Shown: positions 47,995 to 60,500 of the stretch, piece by piece | Numbering within the stretch: position 1 is the first letter of the stretch | Layout: every line of letters starts with the position of its first letter | Assembly (NCBI GenBank): GCA_944470555.2 | Contig: OX104127.1 | Span: 117,828,741 to 117,892,740 of the forward strand | Source of the DNA: Heterobilharzia americana | Taxonomy: Eukaryota > Platyhelminthes > Trematoda > Strigeidida > Schistosomatidae | DNA: 64,000 nucleotides | Reading direction: 5' to 3' | Made by a program: the position numbers and the translations under genes | The notes under the pieces: generated by a model | Databases searched by the model: none | The model's input: only the letters and a program-made list of their open reading frames with translations | Told to the model about the DNA's origin: nothing

Positions 47995-49245
47995 ATATGC
48001 TCAGTCAGTAACTTCAGCTTACAATTATGAATGGCGAAACTGAGGTACAAGCAAAACTCTGCATAGATTTGCAAGCTCAGAAACTCTCTTGACCTGAAAG
48101 AGGCATTTAACTCTGTAGACAGTGAGGTGTTGTCCTAATATCTTACTATGAAGGGATTACCAAGCAAATATATAATGCTAATCACAGCCCTCTGCTCGAA
48201 CTTACAAAGCCGTGTAAAGGCTTATGGAGAGTTGTAATCAGAAGTGACGACAACCAATGCTCTCCACCAGGATACCCACTATCACCGTGCCCATTTAGCT
48301 TCATCATAGACATATTAATTGACATAATCCTAGGTACCTCTTACTTCATATGGATTGATTTGCTCCCTGGAGGTCATCTAGTTGACTTCGAGTATGCAGA
48401 CGATACTGTCCTGCTAGATGAAGCCGCTGACAAAATGCACTGTCATGTGAGCACGTTGAGCGAAAATCAGAGTATGTTTGGCATGAGTTTCACTGGCATC
48501 TGTTAAATACAAGATGATGCTCCTAACTAGCCTGCTACAAGTACTCCCAGTTCAATAATAGGGAGTGAAGTGATGGAATGTATCGACCACTTCACTTACA
48601 TGGGAAGTTTCATCAGCCCCAACGAGTTGATTGCTAACGAAATCTCAGCTGGGGTACAGAAGGCCCGTTTAGCACTTACCAACTTGCGTCATATTTGGTG
48701 CCGACCAGTAAGATATCCGACTATCTATTAGAGGACGAGTATACTGCGCTACAGTCCGTTCTGTCTTGTTATACGGCTATGAGGCGTGGTCGTTGAAAGT
48801 AGAAGACATGAAGCAGTTACAGGTATTTAGTCGTACGTGTCTTCATAGCATTGTTCGGGTTTGGTGGAATCACCGTGTGAGAAATGTTGAAGTCAGGCGA
48901 AGGGGACTAGACAAGACACTCAAGTCAATTGATGAGGTTGTGAACCTTAGTCGATTGAGATGTCTTGGACATGTGTTGTGCACGCCAAGCCACTGTCTAC
49001 CTCGATGTGCGATGCTAGGGGAAGTTGGATTAGGTTGGAAGAGGGTTCAGAGTAGCCGGCCAGACCAATACCTGGCATCAGTCGATGAAGTCTCTTGATG
49101 TTGGTCTGAGCGATGTGTGATGTAGACTATCTGGTTGGATTCCCCGAGACGAAAGGAACGGGTGGCTGAAGTCTCCTGGTGATAAGGCTGAAAATCGATC
49201 ACAAAAGCGCAAACGTATTGGCTCCTTAACTTGAATACTGAGACT
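47995..49245 (+). mobile_element. Non-LTR retrotransposon family 2, 5'-truncated reverse transcriptase
   Basis: Encodes, with frameshifts, DLKEAFNSVDSEVLS, PCPFSFIIDILIDIILG, LPGGHLVDFEYADDTVLLDE (catalytic YADD box at about 48390-48405), VMECIDHFTYMGSFISP, QKARLALTNLRHIW, then the frame 48766-49098 (MLYGYEAWSLKVEDMKQL to LGWKRVQSSRPDQY). The order is that of a LINE RT and C-terminal domain. Sequence is distinct from the RTE-like copies at 15-17 and 54-57 kb; similar C-termini lie at 60855-61110 and 58755-58860. Endonuclease missing, several stops: dead. Confidence 0.88.
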
Positions 49246-49249
49246 ACTC

Positions 49250-51235
49250 TAATGTTCAAATTGTTTATTCTCTCACACTACTTTATTTTCTTTGATATCA
49301 CTCCTTTTGTGGCCACCTGTTCTTTGTGTACTACTGTGGTGTAGCAATTTGAATCGGTGCACCTGGGTGAGAGGGTGTACGTTGATTTTGTCAGTCAGTG
49401 CCTATAACCTAATACTAATCTGTTGTAAATCAGAATTATTTCAGACAAATGCAGAAAACTTCATAAGGAAGATTAATGAGTGCCAAAAAAATATCTACTA
49501 TATCACGATCTATGTGATAAAACCATTTAAAATATGATTAAATCAGATTGCAGAAAGGCTAATTTTACAATACTTAAGTTGTTGAATAAGATATTGTTTA
49601 CACTGGTTTCTAAAACAAGCTCCAATCTAATATCACAAAAAGTAAAGACTACGACCATAACTGTAAAAACCTACAGAAATAAAACATAAAACTAATAACA
49701 AGAGAATTATTAAATACATAAGAGACAGAATGTTCGACACGGTAAGAAATAAATGACCATTCAATTACAGGTAAGATGCGAAAACAATAACTACAACTAA
49801 TGGCTTTTAGTTTGGACAGATGACGAAATTCTGAATTCCAAGAATCTTTGTCGAACAGAGTAACGTTGTCCGTAAGCATCTCAGACTTGCCATATCGATA
49901 CTTCTTTAATTAGTTTGAAATAGAAGTAGTTATCTCCAAAAAAACGCTTCCAGAAATCTTAGCGAACCTGGTAGATGAAAAAAAACTAATGGATACCATT
50001 TGTAGCAGACAACCAAATTAAAAGCCTAATTTAGGATGGTCCTACAGATCAGTAGACAACTGCCTAAATGTGAATGAACTGGGTTATTTGTAATCTACTG
50101 TGTAAAAAAATGGTAAAATCTGCGGACCAAGTGATGTAAGAATCCATCAGTTGACTTCATAATTTGATGATCACAGTAACCTAGTAAAAAAATGTTAAGC
50201 CACTTAATGTGCCTACTTAAAGTCCTGCTAGTCATTAGACGAAGAAATCACAAACTTGAAAGTATGAAGTCTCTGGCCACCCGTAAGACATGTTTCTGCC
50301 CTACTCAGCTTTCACAGCCTTCTAATACTCTCGATTATTACTTCACTTTATGTGGTCTCTTATGCCAAAAGTCACTGCTCATTAACGAATTCTCAGGTTC
50401 ACGATAACTACGGGAACTAAAGTGCTTTATGAACATTACCATGGATCCTTTGCCCCATCAGTTTTCAATAACAATAGTAATCCCAATTCTCTTTGTTACC
50501 AGCTGTTTTAGATGTCCGTCCACTAAATGAAAGCATAAGGTGTTGGCTTCACGAAAAATCTAAACCTTTGCTGTACATATACACTGAAAGGTTACTATTA
50601 ACCTATGAATATCCGTCATCCACTATCTCGGCAACCAGTTAGACTAACATAAGGGGGATATGATAGTCCAGAACTACTGAAATTGCTCAGAATCATTCAA
50701 AGTCGTGCAGATTAACTCATTATTTATTTTCATCTTAATCACTGTCATATTTTGTTGCTTAATTTATCCGCATCCCTTTTTGTTTTCAACGACTTTTGAC
50801 ATCATTATTTTAATATATTCATACTTCCTTTGATTTACTTCTACTTTGATGTTCTGATGTGGCAACTTGAACCAATAATCCCACGTCATAAATTGATTAT
50901 TGTCTGCCTGTTTTAAAATTGATATAATTGGTAAATTAATCAGGATCGAAGTATGAGTAAAATCATTTTTGAGGCTTGGAACAGTTTGCGAGTGTATTGG
51001 ACGCTGAATAAGTGAGTAGTCTTCAGATAATTGCAATGTGGCTATCAAATACTGCTGATTAGGATGAAATGTTTCCAGCTACTCTCATGTCACTTTGTAG
51101 TCGACGCTTACTACCCTATGAATAATAGGTACATAAATATAGCATTAAACCGCTGAAAGTAAGTGGATAAGGCATTGTAAAATCATTGGGATTTATTGTA
51201 CTACATGAAATACTTAAAATAACGAGAATAGAATT
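49250..51235. other. Intergenic, downstream of NIF3L1
   Basis: Contains the presumed 3' UTR of NIF3L1 immediately below 51241 on the minus strand. Other frames (49292-49537, 49649-49879, 50764-51048) are unrecognised. Confidence 0.4.
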
Positions 51236-51240
51236 TTATG

Positions 51241-51548
51241 CTAAACAACAGAACCTGGTTCATGATCTGTATCAGATAATACCAATTGTAAATGTGGAAC
51301 ATCACCAAAGTTAGAAACTGTCGTTAAAAGTTGACGGAAGTCAGGAATAAATCTATCTTTGAAAAATCCTCTCTCAGTTACTGAATGTCCGGCCAAAATT
51401 ACAGAAATACCACGGGAAACAGCTTCGAGGCGATCATGATGAGATAATTCTCCAGTTAAGAATAGGTCCGCAGTAAATGCAAGGGGTGTTTGGCATAGAA
51501 GAGAACCACCAGAACCAGCACAAACAGCAACTGTTTGGATAAGATCGT
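51241..51548 (-). CDS. NIF3L1: NIF3L1 exon 5 (C-terminal domain and stop)
   Basis: The acceptor AG is at 51549-51550 after a T-rich tract. The 308-nt exon completes the split Asp257 codon and runs to TAG. It encodes VAVCAGSGGSLL, ADLFLTGELSHHD, GHSVTERGF and LVLSDTDHEPGSVV; human NIF3L1 ends in a similar DTDRDPLQVV-type tail. The metal ligands His311 and Glu315 lie here, so the exon is essential despite its distance from exon 4. Confidence 0.95.
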
Positions 51549-54500
51549 CTATAAAAAATCAGAGAATGCAAAAATACTACCAGTAACTTTATGAAATGTA
51601 GTCAAATACTGAAAAACTATTCAGAAATCAACTGAATATTGACTCAGAACTTACTCATAAAACTAAGAGATCGGGTGGTGAAATAATATTAGGCATACAG
51701 TTGTGCCTGACCTTCACAGTTTTCAAGTTTCAGGACAAAATATATGAAAAAAACAGGAGTAGAAATGGGATCACCAATATCTCAAATTGTAGCAAATATA
51801 TTTATTGATAGCTGGCTTCACGAACCTTTGATCCTACACCTAAGGTATGATGGCAATGTGTGGATGACACATTTACGGTGTTGAAATCGGAGCATATCGA
51901 TAGTTTCCTCGCATATAAACTCAGTAGTGAAAATGAACAAGGAGAAATAGCTATAATGGGTAAGAAGAGATGGTGGCATAGACATTAACGTCTACAGGAA
52001 ACCGACAAATTCTAACAGGTATCTAGACTTCAAGTAATCTCATCCGATGTAAGTTAAACTAGAAAACTCCCTAGTCAGTGCAATGACTTAAATATGGAAG
52101 TGAAACACAAAAAACGTTACTAATTAACAATAACTCCATACGGTTTATAAAAAAAGTTGTCCAAATATATTAGAAACGAAATAGTAACAGTAATAACGAC
52201 AACATGAGTAGAAAGTTCACAGCCTCCATTGTGTTACCCTATAAGGAAGCTACATCAAAAACTTTACGTAGGATCTTCAACAAAGCTGGGATTAGGTTGG
52301 GACTTAAACCATCAAATTCACTCAGAGATAAGCTTTGTCGGTTTGAAGATCCGATAGAACCAATTAAGCAAAATAATCTAATCTATCAAATTCCATGCAG
52401 TGACTGCGAGGTCAAACTAACCGGTCGCGGTCAGTTAGAATAGTAGAACATATGAATTTAGCCAGATATAGAATGACAGACCAAAATAAGTCCAATAATC
52501 TAGAAGAAAACTCGGCTATTGCAATGCATGCATTAACACACAACTACACAATAGGGTGGGATAAAACCACTGTACTTAAGTCAGCCCAATATAATTAGGT
52601 AGAGAGAGAGAGAGAGATTGATTACTGGATCTTTGTTCATCGGATCAACACCCAGCACATGCAACAAAAACGACCCAACAATTATACCAGAGATGTAGAA
52701 AATTTTACTACCAATAAAAACAAATAATATTAGGTGACAGAACTATAAAAAGTATGATTACATTGATATGATTATGCACAATAATTTATGCTCGAAACGT
52801 CATCAAGTAAATAATACTGTATCATTGTGTTGTAAATCAAGTAAACAAATGTAATATAGAATGGCGAGTGTCTAAACAAAAGTTCACACCAAAACATTAC
52901 CAATTTAAGGTAGGTATCCCACTGACAACTTAGAGATCTGATCATTTTTAAGGGTAGATATGCAAAAAAGTTATCTTTAGACACTTAAATGTAACAGTTG
53001 GGTGACTGTCTTATTTTCATTGACTAATGGAATTAAAATAATTACTTACGGGACTGGTACCAATCACAGTTGGTAAAATAATGTACACTTCACAGCTATA
53101 AGTAAAAGACATTAGAGATGATTTTCAACCGTTTTTATCCACGATTTGCCCTTTTCCTGCCAAACTCCAACTAACATAAAAACGTGCAACCTTACAATAC
53201 CTTATCACATGAACCAATCACAGAAAAGAATGCCTAAAATGAATGTTCAATTATAAACGGATGACAGTTTTCATGACTCTATCTTTTAGAATATCACTGT
53301 CATAGGTTTGAAACATAAAAGCACTTCTGTTATGCACTGTTCACCAAAAAGCGAACTTGTAAACATTCCAAAAGAAAAACCAAGAATGTTTGCAGTACCT
53401 TTTTTATACTTTCATCTTTATGCTACTTGTTATAAACGAGTAGCATTATCACGTAGGTTTCACCCGGTTCTCTCACAGGCAACTGTGTACGAAGTTTCGT
53501 TCTTGCATATTCTGTTTAGTATATTCATGTTTCTGTGCATTAGCTTTTCTTATCCCTTTACGAGTGTACTTTACGCGCTTCAGTTTGCTTCATACATATC
53601 AGATAGTTTCCTGGACCTTTATTCACCTGAATTGCTTCTCCTTATCCTGGGGCATTCGCGCGCTCTTCATTCTCAGCTGCGACTTCACACAATCACTTAG
53701 TGTTTATGTGGTTCATTAGCGCACTTCGGGACATTGTATTTGACGACACAGCCAAAACTTAGGTATCTCAGGATCAGATTCCTGCATTATTACTATTACT
53801 TGTCCCTTGGGTTCCTAGTGGAACATAGGACTTCACTAGCACGTCGCCATTGAACTCCGTTCTCTGCGGTCTTTCCAACTTGGCTCCACCACTGCCCACA
53901 AGCTTTCATTTCTTTCTCACATCATCTCCTCCATGTCCCCTCCCACCCCGCCCCCCGGACGACCAACTCGTCGCTTCCCATTCGCGTTCCACTCTACGGC
54001 CTGACCTGGCGCATGATATCCCCAGTCGGCATTCTCCTCAGAGTATGCCCAATCCACTTCCACTTTCTTCTTCTGAATATTGGTTGAGCGATAGCTTCTT
54101 CGTTGGTTCGTCACCAGTCAGAGTTCCTCCTTGCTTATTCTTATTATTCTGGCCATCTGACATTCAGTATCGAGCAAGCGTAGGCAGCTGTTGATAAATG
54201 TTGGTAGTTTGTTGGAAGTGCTTTTCGTGACATGCAAAGTCTCTGAACCACCACACAGAAACACTGACTTACTTGACTGAATTAGTGTTGAAAATCCGGA
54301 TCATGTTCACGCTTTATGCTGAGTGCAGAAGATCTCCACACTGGTTTCACATTAATGAAAGCCTGTCTTGCTGTCTTTCCGATCCTGGCTGCTTTGACGT
54401 CCTTGTCTGTGCCTGTGCAGCCTGTAGTTGAAACGATGTTGCATAGCTAGTTAGGTAGGTAGGTGAAAGAGACTACTTCCTTTGGGTTTCTCCCGTTCAT

Positions 54501-57500
54501 GGTGATTAGTGCTTGTTGTTGTTGGTTGGGTATCTTCGTCACCTCCGTCTTCTCTACGTTCACTTGAAGCCAGTCCCATCTTCGCTGCCTCACCTCTCCT
54601 GTCAACTTGTTAATTTTCGCCTGTAGATTTCCGAGTTTGTGCGACATTAGACACAAATAGTCATCGACGAAATCAAAATCTTCTAGGTTCTTTTCATCGA
54701 TCCAGCCAGCGTATGCCCACCTCGCTCCTCACAGTTGTCTGCTGCATGATCTGGTCTAGTCCAGTCGACCACAATCAGGAAGATCATCGGTCATGGTAGG
54801 CAACCTTGTCTAACTCCTTCCTGTCTTCACTTCAAAGGCGTCACTGAGCTTCTCATTGTGGATCACTTGGCATGTAGCGTCTTCATATAGTTGTTGAATG
54901 AGGCTGATAGAAACCGGTGGCACTCCGTAGTGTTGAGGCAGCTGGCTGTTAAATTACTTATCGGTCGACGCTATCGAATGCCTTTTCAAAGTCAATAAAG
55001 TTGAGGCAGAGAGTTGACTGTCATTCTATGCTCTGTTCTATGATGATGCGTAGTGTAGCGTTGCAATTTGATCCACACATGACTTGTTCTTCCTGAAGCC
55101 AACCTGCTCCTGTTGTAATTTTGAATCTAGAGCATCTTTTAGTCTCTCTAGGATGATGCTGGTTAATGTTTTGCTTGGGCACGATTCCACGCCAGTTCTT
55201 GCAAAGACTTAGGTCTTCCTTCTTTGGAAGCCCGACAAGGTAGTCCTACTTTCAATCAATCTGAAGGTACCTTTCCTTCCTTCCCTTCAAACCTTCTGCA
55301 ATGGTGGTATGAGCATGTCCGCTGTTGTCTGTGTCTGTTTCAGTGCTTCTGGGGGAATTTCATCTAGTCCTGCTGCTTTGCCGGGTTTCAGAAGCATTAT
55401 GGCGTTCAGGACTTCACTTCTGCCTTTGCCGGAGGGCTTGTGTTTACTGGTAGTTCTGTGGCTGGGAAACTGGTGGTATTTCTGAACGAGTTGCAGGTGG
55501 TGGAGATGATCGACTTTAGAGTTTTTGTAAGTGGTCAGCCCATTGTTCCCTTTGTTCCTCCTCTTTGGTAACTAGGTTTTCTTTATTATCTTACACTGGT
55601 TTCATCTGCGTTGATCTCTACCCTCCCGCATAGTAAGCTGGTTATTTGATATGATGTTATCAGGTTTCTCCTACCTGAAGCCTGTTCTATTTCACATGCC
55701 AATGTGTCGTGGAAGTGTCTTTTGTCTTTGAGCGTACTCTTCTTAACTTCTTTGTAGTGTTTTGTACGTTGTGTCCAGTTCTTTTTTTCGTTGTTCATCC
55801 TTGCACTGGTTCATCTTCTGCTTCACCATCTTCCTCTCCCTTCTCTATCAGCTTCCATATGTCCGTCGAGATCCATTTCTTGTCTTGCTTCTTCTTTTGC
55901 CTTTCTATTAGTTATTCAGGTTTCCCTCCACGTCTTTTTCAAAGAGTTCCAGTGTTCTTCCACGAAGGTTTCTTCAGGGATGTTGCCTAATGTCTCCCAT
56001 TATTTCCTGATGACTGACGTGAAGATGTCCTTTATAGTTTCGCCATTCAGTTTCTGTTGTGGGTGTTGAACTTGAACGGTAGCCAAACACCAACTTCTTT
56101 GAATTGAAGGCTTTCGACTTTATTTTGAGGGCATGTTCCTTGCACCAGATAATGAGTGGTATGAACCTACATCTTCTCCTCTTCTTGATCTTGTGTCCAG
56201 TAGGCTGCGTCTACACTTTCTTGGGATTGAGATGAAGTCGATCTGATTTTTAGTGTGTTGATCTGGTGGAATCAAATCCATGTCGCTCGTTTTGTGAATA
56301 TCCTTGTGCTGCACACACTGCCTCCAATCATCAAATCGTTGAATGCGCAGAAGTCTGCAAACAGTTCTCCGTTCTCATTCATTTCACCGAGTGCTTCTCG
56401 ACCCATGGTCAATTCGCTTTCTGTGTTGTCCGCTCCTAATTTGACACTTATGTCACCCATTAGAATTTTGATGTAGCCAACTAGAGTCTTGTCCATTACT
56501 AATTGAAGTTGTCTGTAAAATTCCCACTTCTTCTCTTCATCTGCATTATTTGTGGCGCATAGCGTAGCATTGAATGATTGTGAGTTTCCTTCCTTTAGAG
56601 TTGAACCTCGCTGTCATGATGCAGATCCTGCAGGAGGAGATTGGTTCCCACTTCATGAGAGAGAGTCTTCGATGCTGTTGGTGACCTCATCCTCATGAGA
56701 GCCACTGGAAAACTCAGTGTGCTGTGTTCGTGGTTGTCGTCTGGGTGACAAAATCGGAGTAGATTATTGACTCCGCTCTAGTTGACAGTTTGGAGAGTCC
56801 ACTTTCATCCCATCTGGTTTCGCAGATTCCTAGCCTAGCACTCCAATACTATACCTTCTCATCTTATTTGCAATCCGAGCAGTCTTGCTAGGTTCAAACA
56901 TACTGCGGACATTCCATGTCCCCATGTTTACTTTTGCTTTCATTAAGAGAAGACACATCGGTCAACTGGCTTCCCGAAGGCTTTCACCAACTGACGTCAT
57001 TTTGAATCTCCGATTCCAGCGAGGAATAAGTTTGTTTTTGTTTTATTTTTTGTGCTTTGAAGTTTCTTTAGCGATTGGATTGGTTTTACGGGGAAGGGTT
57101 CCTATCCCTATGGCCAACCTTCCCTCTTAATTCGGGCTTAGAACCGGTTGGTAACTAGTGAACTAGTTACCTAGGCGAGGTTGATCTGGTTGCTGTAATT
57201 CCGCGTTTCGACTCCTGAATTTGAAGCGTAATCTCAATGTTTGATTTTTGAACAATGAAGCATTGTTTAAATACTTGACCTTGAAATCCCAGGATAAATT
57301 ATGAACTAATAAAGAGAGCTGTTAACTACAGTCCTTGAAGAGCCATAACTTAAGCTACGCAAACAGATTTCCATTTGCTCCTTATAAGAAATCTCGAAAG
57401 TCTATGCAAGAACATACCATGGTTTTCCAAAGTATTATGTGACAATAAAAAGCAAAACACAATACAAAAGTAGGAGAAAACAAATTCAGTTGCAATTAAA

Positions 57501-60500
57501 GAGAGAACACGCTCATATTAAGCATTGGAAGAACGAATTGAAAAAAGGTTGATATAAGGTCGAAAGTTTTCAGAGGTCATTGGAAAATCCCATTTCTTGA
57601 AAGCGAAATTTCTTTAGTAGGTATGTCAGTTACACTAATCTGATTGATATTTTTATTTTGTGTATACACCAACCAGTAGAACGTTTAAAACAACTCAATG
57701 TTCCACGAAATATGGACTATGCACGGGTATCTTTTTTACAATCAATTTACCAAAACCAACTGGACGTAGTGGTATTATTCTCAGAAACTTTCTTCCGTCT
57801 ATCCAGAAGGTAGTCAGTTCATTTGCCACCATGAATAAAATTGCTGAAAAATTATTCACATGAACACAACTTCACTGAATGACGCAGCCGATGTCGATGA
57901 CATGTATTTTCCACAAGTCTAACTATTTTTTTTGAATCTGAACAGACAGCATGACTTAATGCTATTCCAAATAACTAGTGTGCAAGATTAACGGAGAGTC
58001 TTGCGCGCATTAACAACTACAATAAAAATTAAAGTTTCAGAAAACATATCTGGAAATCAGAAGCTATAAGAATGCTACTGAGGTTGAAGAAACATAAGCA
58101 TTCCAACAGGTTTAGGGATTTTATACAAATATTTCCCTTCATGAATTTGAAAATAATGTCCCTAAATATTCTAACAGAATATGGCTACCAAAAAATGGAT
58201 GTAAGCAGTCACAGGGAACTAATAATTTGCCTTAAAAAGGTCAAGACATAAAAAATTAATGATTAGTTTTATTGTTACTAGAATGTAGAGGATAATAAGC
58301 ATTGCGAATGAGTAACAACGTTGGAGACTCTAGGTGACATGGCTCACAATTGATCTCAGTGGCACAGATATATCCACACATTATCTGCATCTTAATCGTG
58401 ACACTGAATTTCAGTATTGCCTCATTCTTCCTTGCAGTTAATGTGAGAATAATGTGTATACATGTGTGCCACTGACATCGATTCTAAGCCATATCACCTA
58501 GAGTCTCCAACCTTGGTTGTATAGTGTTCTCTGAGCTGAGTTGTTTAATCGTGAAGCTTTCATTGTATTTCTAGACGACATCGTCAAGGCAAGCTAATAG
58601 ATCACTCATAGAGAGACATTGACAGCTCACTCCATACTGAAGTTAGTTCTGAAGATGTCGTCTAAAAAGACGATGAAAGCTTCACTATTAAACAACCCAG
58701 CTCAGAGAACGTAATACAAACAACACTATTCATCTGAGCTACAAATATTCCCCACTACTTCAGAGTCTCTAACCACTGGTTTCTGTTGTCCCGTAGACCC
58801 CAACTGCTAATCTGTATTGCCCGACACGACTCAAACGAACAGTCAAGGGCTTCATGCAATGATAACATGTTTTAGTCTGCCTGTCCTGTCTGTCCTTCTC
58901 ATCTCTTCAGTCTTCGCTCTCTACCACTGTTCGCATTCATTGGTCAGTCCACATCGGAGTTGCGTTCGGTCCTCGTTGTACTCAAAAGGTGCAAGGGTGT
59001 GTTCACGTGCATTCATTAATTCAGAACAAGCTGCTGATATCCACTGGTTATTTTCAGTCACGCTTCGACAGTCGGCTACGGTCTTCAAAGCAGTTATTAT
59101 TGAAGACCGGAAATTAAACCAAGCTTCTTCTAAATGAGTGATAGTGTTCTGTTCCGATAACTGCCTACCCAGTTTCCCACTGAAAGCGGCCTTAGTGCTC
59201 TCTTTGTTCGGCTGCACTCATAATAGTCTTGTTGCTTTAATTTTTCTACGTCCATTGAGATGCACACGCACATGCACTCGAGACAATGCGTGGTCGGTAT
59301 CCAAGCATGTACTTCAGAAGGAGCGGCAGTCTCCCACCAACCCTCTCCAGCACTAACCGATAGCAATATGATCTATGTGTTCGTCGCTGAGTTGAGCTCG
59401 GTGGATGTTATGCCAGACACTGTCTCTTTTTATGTCTCAAGTTTGTGCTAGATAGAAATAAACGTTTATCTTAGCCCAGTTGTAGTAAGCAATCACTATT
59501 ATCTGTTCGTTTACCCGGGATTCTGAAAATGCCACCTAACTGCCTTTCTGCCTGACTCAGCTTGCCGGCTTGTGTATTGAAATCACCGGAAACAACAACA
59601 TCTGAATGTTTGGTGTTCAGAAGGAGGCTAGACAGTTTTCAGTAGAACTCATCTTTCACTTCATCCGGACTGCAATCAGTGGGTGCGTAAGCCGAGATTA
59701 CAAACAGACAATGGCGAGTTTCACTATGTCTTTGAATTCTCACTGTACCGTTTACCCGGACAGCGCATACGCAACTGTCAACTGGGATACAGTCTAGTAG
59801 TGAGTTTTCTGCCCTAGCGTTGAATGCTATGCCTACACCTACAAGAGTGCGAGAAGTATCCATCAAATCTCCAGAAACTTCAAGAGTGAATTTTGCGGAT
59901 TCACTATATTGGTCGGGAGAGGATAAATGAATAACCACACTTGGGTCCTGTATGCGTGTCTCACAATCACAACACACATCTAGGGCCTAAGTTGCTAGAG
60001 TTTTGTCCAATGAAGCTTTTTGTGCAATTTGACAGAGAGTGAGGATATTGAAGGCTCTGATGTGCAATTTGGAGCGTGGTTTAAGGAGACCAAGCATGCT
60101 GCCCTATGGACTCAGATCGATGTCGAAAGTTGAAGAGCTGGAAGAAATTGAAGATGGTGTAAGATTGTAAAAATAAGGATGTGAAGGAAGAATAGAAAAA
60201 AAGGATAAGGGAGATGGATAGTAGTTTGAGGGAACTTGAGCGCTGACAGAGTCGTGAGGGCGGTTGATACTTCCCAGCTGTCAACATCGTAGAAGGCTAG
60301 GCCTTGTTGATTTACCTGAAAAAGAAGGGTTGGTGAGTGACTGCAATGCCCAAAGGACATCCGCTTCAGGTCGGTCACGTTCGGCCTTCTTGATGCCACG
60401 ACAATTGCGCTGTATTATGGAAGATGTAGTCGGAGTTAAGTCCTGTGGTTTTGGGTCACCACTAACTACTGATAATTGATCTAAGCCATCATAATGCATC

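Noticed and set aside
53308..53700. 130-codon hydrophobic plus frame in NIF3L1 intron 4
   Set aside because: T-rich DNA gives hydrophobic codons by chance; no signal peptide design, family motif or splice context supports it.
58645..58685. Hammerhead in the Penelope terminal segment (CTGAAGA ... AAGACGATGAAAG)
   Set aside because: The core words are there, but one unpaired base follows the CUGANGA box and I could find no stem III and cleavage triplet in register. Not annotated as a ribozyme; listed only as something to test.
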